Below, piece after piece: positions 5,919 to 9,361 of a stretch of 9,361 nucleotides of DNA. Made by a program: the position numbers and the translations under genes. The notes under the pieces are model-generated. The model was not told the origin of the DNA. It saw nothing but the letters and a program-made list of their open reading frames with translations, and made no database searches. Each line of letters begins with the position of its first letter. Position 1 is the first letter of the stretch. The stretch comes from DATFGK01 sp046712825 (GTDB lineage: Bacteria; Actinomycetota; AC-67), in contig JBKKCR010000028.1 in the NCBI GenBank assembly GCA_046712825.1, positions 1 to 9,361 of the forward strand, read 5' to 3'.

Positions 5919-6311
5919 CTAGAGACGCGCGACGGCCTGGACGAGCTCGGCGCGCGCCAGCTGGCGCTTGAGGTCTTCGGCTTCCCCGTCCGCCGCGATG
6001 CGGCGTTTGAGGTCGTCGATCTTCGCCTCGGTGGCGGCGACGTCGATCTCCGACGGCCGAGCGGCGAACTCGGCGAGCACGATCACCTGGTCGCGGGACA
6101 CCTGAAGGAACCCGCCGTCCACGGCGAGCACCTCGCGCCGGCCGCCTTCGTGGACGATCGCGAGCGGACCGACCCCGAGCGCGATCAGCAGCGGGGCATG
6201 ACCGGGCATGATGCCGACTTCGCCCTCGGTGCCGCGTGCGACGACCAGCTCGGCGTCGTCGGCGACCTCGACCTCTCGCTCGGGAGTGACGACCTGGACG
6301 GTCAGGGGCAC
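5919..6311 (-). CDS. atpC: F1Fo ATP synthase epsilon subunit
   Basis: The 130-residue protein has the epsilon beta-sandwich: VQVVTPEREV (5-14), the signature GEVGIMPGHAPLL (30-42) and VDGGFLQV (64-71). It is followed by a two-helix C-terminal domain (about 87-108 and 110-129) rich in Lys, Arg and Glu. Epsilon binds the gamma subunit in the central stalk, and its C-terminal helices can inhibit ATP hydrolysis. The length is intermediate between mycobacterial (about 121) and E. coli (139) epsilon. The start is GTG at 6311, six bases after the atpD stop, with a purine-rich GGAAGGGG further upstream. It is the last gene of the ATP synthase operon. Confidence 0.95.
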   Translation of the reverse strand: MPLTVQVVTPEREVEVADDAELVVARGTEGEVGIMPGHAPLLIALGVGPLAIVHEGGRREVLAVDGGFLQVSRDQVIVLAEFAARPSEIDVAATEAKIDDLKRRIAADGEAEDLKRQLARAELVQAVARL

Positions 6312-6317
6312 GTCGCG

Positions 6318-7772
<1,455 letters not shown>

Positions 7773-7789
7773 GGACTCAGCTCCTCGAT

Positions 7790-8689
7790 CTAAACGGTCG
7801 CTTCTTCGTGTTCGCGGAGGGCCTCCGCGCCGCCGACGACCTCCATGATCTCGCTGGTGATCTCGGCCTGACGTTCGCGGTTCGCGATGCGCGTATACAC
7901 CTTGATGAGCTCCTCGCCGGAGTCCGTCGCAGCTTTCATCGCCCGTCGTCGGGCTGCGTGCTCGGATGCGCTCGACTCGAGCAGTGCCGCGAAGATGACG
8001 GTGTTGACGTATCGCGGCAGCAGCAGCGAGAGGATCTCTGCGGGCTCGGGCTCGAACTCGTAGAGCGGACTGATCTCGCCTTTCGTCTCCGCGACCTCCT
8101 CGCGGCTGATCGGCAGGATGCGGGTCGACGTCGCCACCTGGCTGCCGGCCGAGCGGAAGTCGGTGTACGCGATGCGTACCTCGTCGACCTCTCCGTCGAT
8201 GAACTCCTTCACCAGCTTCCGGCCGAGCGTCTCGGCATCTTCGAACTGCGGCGCGTCGGAGATCCCGGTCGTCTGTGACGCGAGGTCGAATCCCCTGAAC
8301 CGGAAGTACGAGAGCCCTTTGCGTCCGACGACGTGCAGGCGCTTGCTGCGGCCGGCCTGGTCGGCCTCGCGGAGGATCCCCGAACCTACGCGGATGACGT
8401 TCGAGTTGTAGGCGCCGGCGAGGCCGCGGTCGCTCGTGATGATCACGACGCCGCTCGAGCGGATCTCCTCACGCGGCTTCAGCAGCGGGAATTCGTTCTC
8501 GACCTCGGTGATGCCGGCAAGCTCGCTGATCGCCTGGTGGATCCGCTCCGCGTACGGCCGCGCCTGGACCAGCCGGTTCTGCGCCTTGACGATCCGGGAC
8601 GCGGCGACCAGCTCCATCGCACGGGTGATCTTGATCGTCGACTCGATCGAGCCGATCCGTCGCTGCCACTGGCGGAACTTGGCTCCCAT
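7790..8689 (-). CDS. atpG: F1Fo ATP synthase gamma subunit
   Basis: The 299-residue gamma subunit forms the rotating central stalk. It has the N-terminal helix with RIGSIESTIKITRAMELVAA (11-30), the Rossmann-like middle with TSDRGLAGAYN (85-95), and the conserved C-terminal helix FAALLESSASEHAARRRAMK (233-252) that runs through the alpha3beta3 core. The length is typical of actinobacterial gamma and somewhat longer than E. coli (287). ATG at 8689 follows the atpA stop by four bases; the GGAGGG Shine-Dalgarno, eight bases before the ATG, is formed by the last codons of atpA, so the two genes are translationally linked. Confidence 0.97.
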   Translation of the reverse strand: MGAKFRQWQRRIGSIESTIKITRAMELVAASRIVKAQNRLVQARPYAERIHQAISELAGITEVENEFPLLKPREEIRSSGVVIITSDRGLAGAYNSNVIRVGSGILREADQAGRSKRLHVVGRKGLSYFRFRGFDLASQTTGISDAPQFEDAETLGRKLVKEFIDGEVDEVRIAYTDFRSAGSQVATSTRILPISREEVAETKGEISPLYEFEPEPAEILSLLLPRYVNTVIFAALLESSASEHAARRRAMKAATDSGEELIKVYTRIANRERQAEITSEIMEVVGGAEALREHEEATV

Positions 8690-8693
8690 AGAC

Positions 8694-9361
8694 CTATCCC
8701 TCCGGCAGGACCTCTCCGCTACCCGGTGCCGTAGGCTCGCCGGCCCCCTCCGCAGGCTCGTCCTTCGCCGCGGTGCGCTCCCATCCGACGTTCTTCTGGA
8801 CCGCGGCGGGGCCGACCTCGGTTGGGACGAAGCCGCGCTTGAACTCTTCGATCCCTTGTTTCAGCGTCGCCGCCATGTCCTCGGCGAGTGCGCCGGACTC
8901 GACGATCGTGCGCGGGATATCCGGGTGACGGGAATGGACGAACTCGAGGAGCTCCTGCTCGAAACGCTTCACGTCCGACACCGGGATGTCGTCGATGTAC
9001 CCGTTGGTTGCGGCGAAGATCGCGATCACCTGGTCTTCAACCGCGATCGGCGAGAACTGCTTCTGTTTCAGCAGCTCGACGAGACGCGCCCCACGCTCGA
9101 GCTGGCGCTGCGACGACTTGTCGAGCTCGGAGCCGAAGGCAGCGAACGACTCGAGCTCGCGATAGGCGGCCAGGTCGAGCCGGAGCGAGCCGGAGACGCC
9201 CTTCATCGCCTTGATCTGAGCGTTGCCGCCGACCCGCGAAACCGACTTGCCGACGTTGATCGCCGGCCGCACACCGGCGTTGAAGAGGCCCTCTTCGAGG
9301 TAGATCTGGCCGTCGGTGATCGAGATCACGTTGGTCGGGATGTAGCCCGAGATGTCGCCGC
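8694..9361 (-). CDS. atpA: F1Fo ATP synthase alpha subunit, C-terminal part (5' end beyond the window)
   Basis: The frame is open to the right edge and gives 221 C-terminal residues. They begin with GDISGYIPTNVISITDGQI and include VGKSVSRVGGNAQIKAMK, whose Arg (visible residue 42) is the arginine finger that completes the catalytic site on beta. The helical C-terminal domain ends in IEEFKRGF. Beyond that point is a tail of about 46 residues that ends in a low-complexity Glu/Pro/Gly-rich run; E. coli alpha stops a few residues after the equivalent FKA. Mycobacterial alpha has a similarly placed extension that restrains ATP hydrolysis, so this tail may have a related role, but no sequence match was tested. 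The stop TAG at 8696-8694 lies within the atpG ribosome-binding region. Confidence 0.97.
   Translation of the reverse strand, partial: GDISGYIPTNVISITDGQIYLEEGLFNAGVRPAINVGKSVSRVGGNAQIKAMKGVSGSLRLDLAAYRELESFAAFGSELDKSSQRQLERGARLVELLKQKQFSPIAVEDQVIAIFAATNGYIDDIPVSDVKRFEQELLEFVHSRHPDIPRTIVESGALAEDMAATLKQGIEEFKRGFVPTEVGPAAVQKNVGWERTAAKDEPAEGAGEPTAPGSGEVLPEG

Overview
The window is GC-rich chromosomal DNA from a bacterium, most likely a deep-branching or uncultivated member of the Actinomycetota. The clues are high GC with GC-rich third codon positions, frequent GTG starts, an F420-dependent NADP oxidoreductase (NpdG family), SCP2-type carrier proteins, an F1 ATPase alpha subunit with a long C-terminal tail, and murA directly after the ATP synthase operon. 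The phylum is an inference; nothing here fixes a genus. No tRNA, rRNA, CRISPR array, insertion sequence, phage gene or attachment site is visible.

Left end (1-1537, + strand): the 3' end of a small membrane-protein gene, then a lipoprotein gene encoding a predicted beta-propeller with a clear lipobox. An 83-base gap before the lipoprotein holds an exact GGAACC direct repeat with a 10-base period. The lipoprotein gene appears less GC-rich at third positions than the rest and looks accessory.

Middle (1554-3715, - strand): four tightly packed genes read right to left: two tandem SCP2-like carrier proteins (GTGA overlap), an F420-dependent NADP oxidoreductase, and a METTL7-like SAM methyltransferase. 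Spacing suggests one operon that pairs hydrophobic-ligand carriage with deazaflavin redox chemistry and methylation. This is the least ordinary part of the window. It converges on the lipoprotein gene with only 16 bases between stops.

Right half (3813-9361, - strand): the 3' part of the F1Fo ATP synthase operon in canonical order, atpA (partial)-atpG-atpD-atpC. Next comes murA (first committed step of peptidoglycan synthesis), then a CPBP/CAAX-type intramembrane protease gene. Between atpC and murA lie a hairpin and a likely near-leaderless murA promoter. Downstream of murA is a compact GC-rich hairpin that may end its transcript. No stretch over 100 bases lacks a gene. I see no clear undescribed defence or mobile system; the SCP2/F420/methyltransferase operon is the best candidate for unusual biology.
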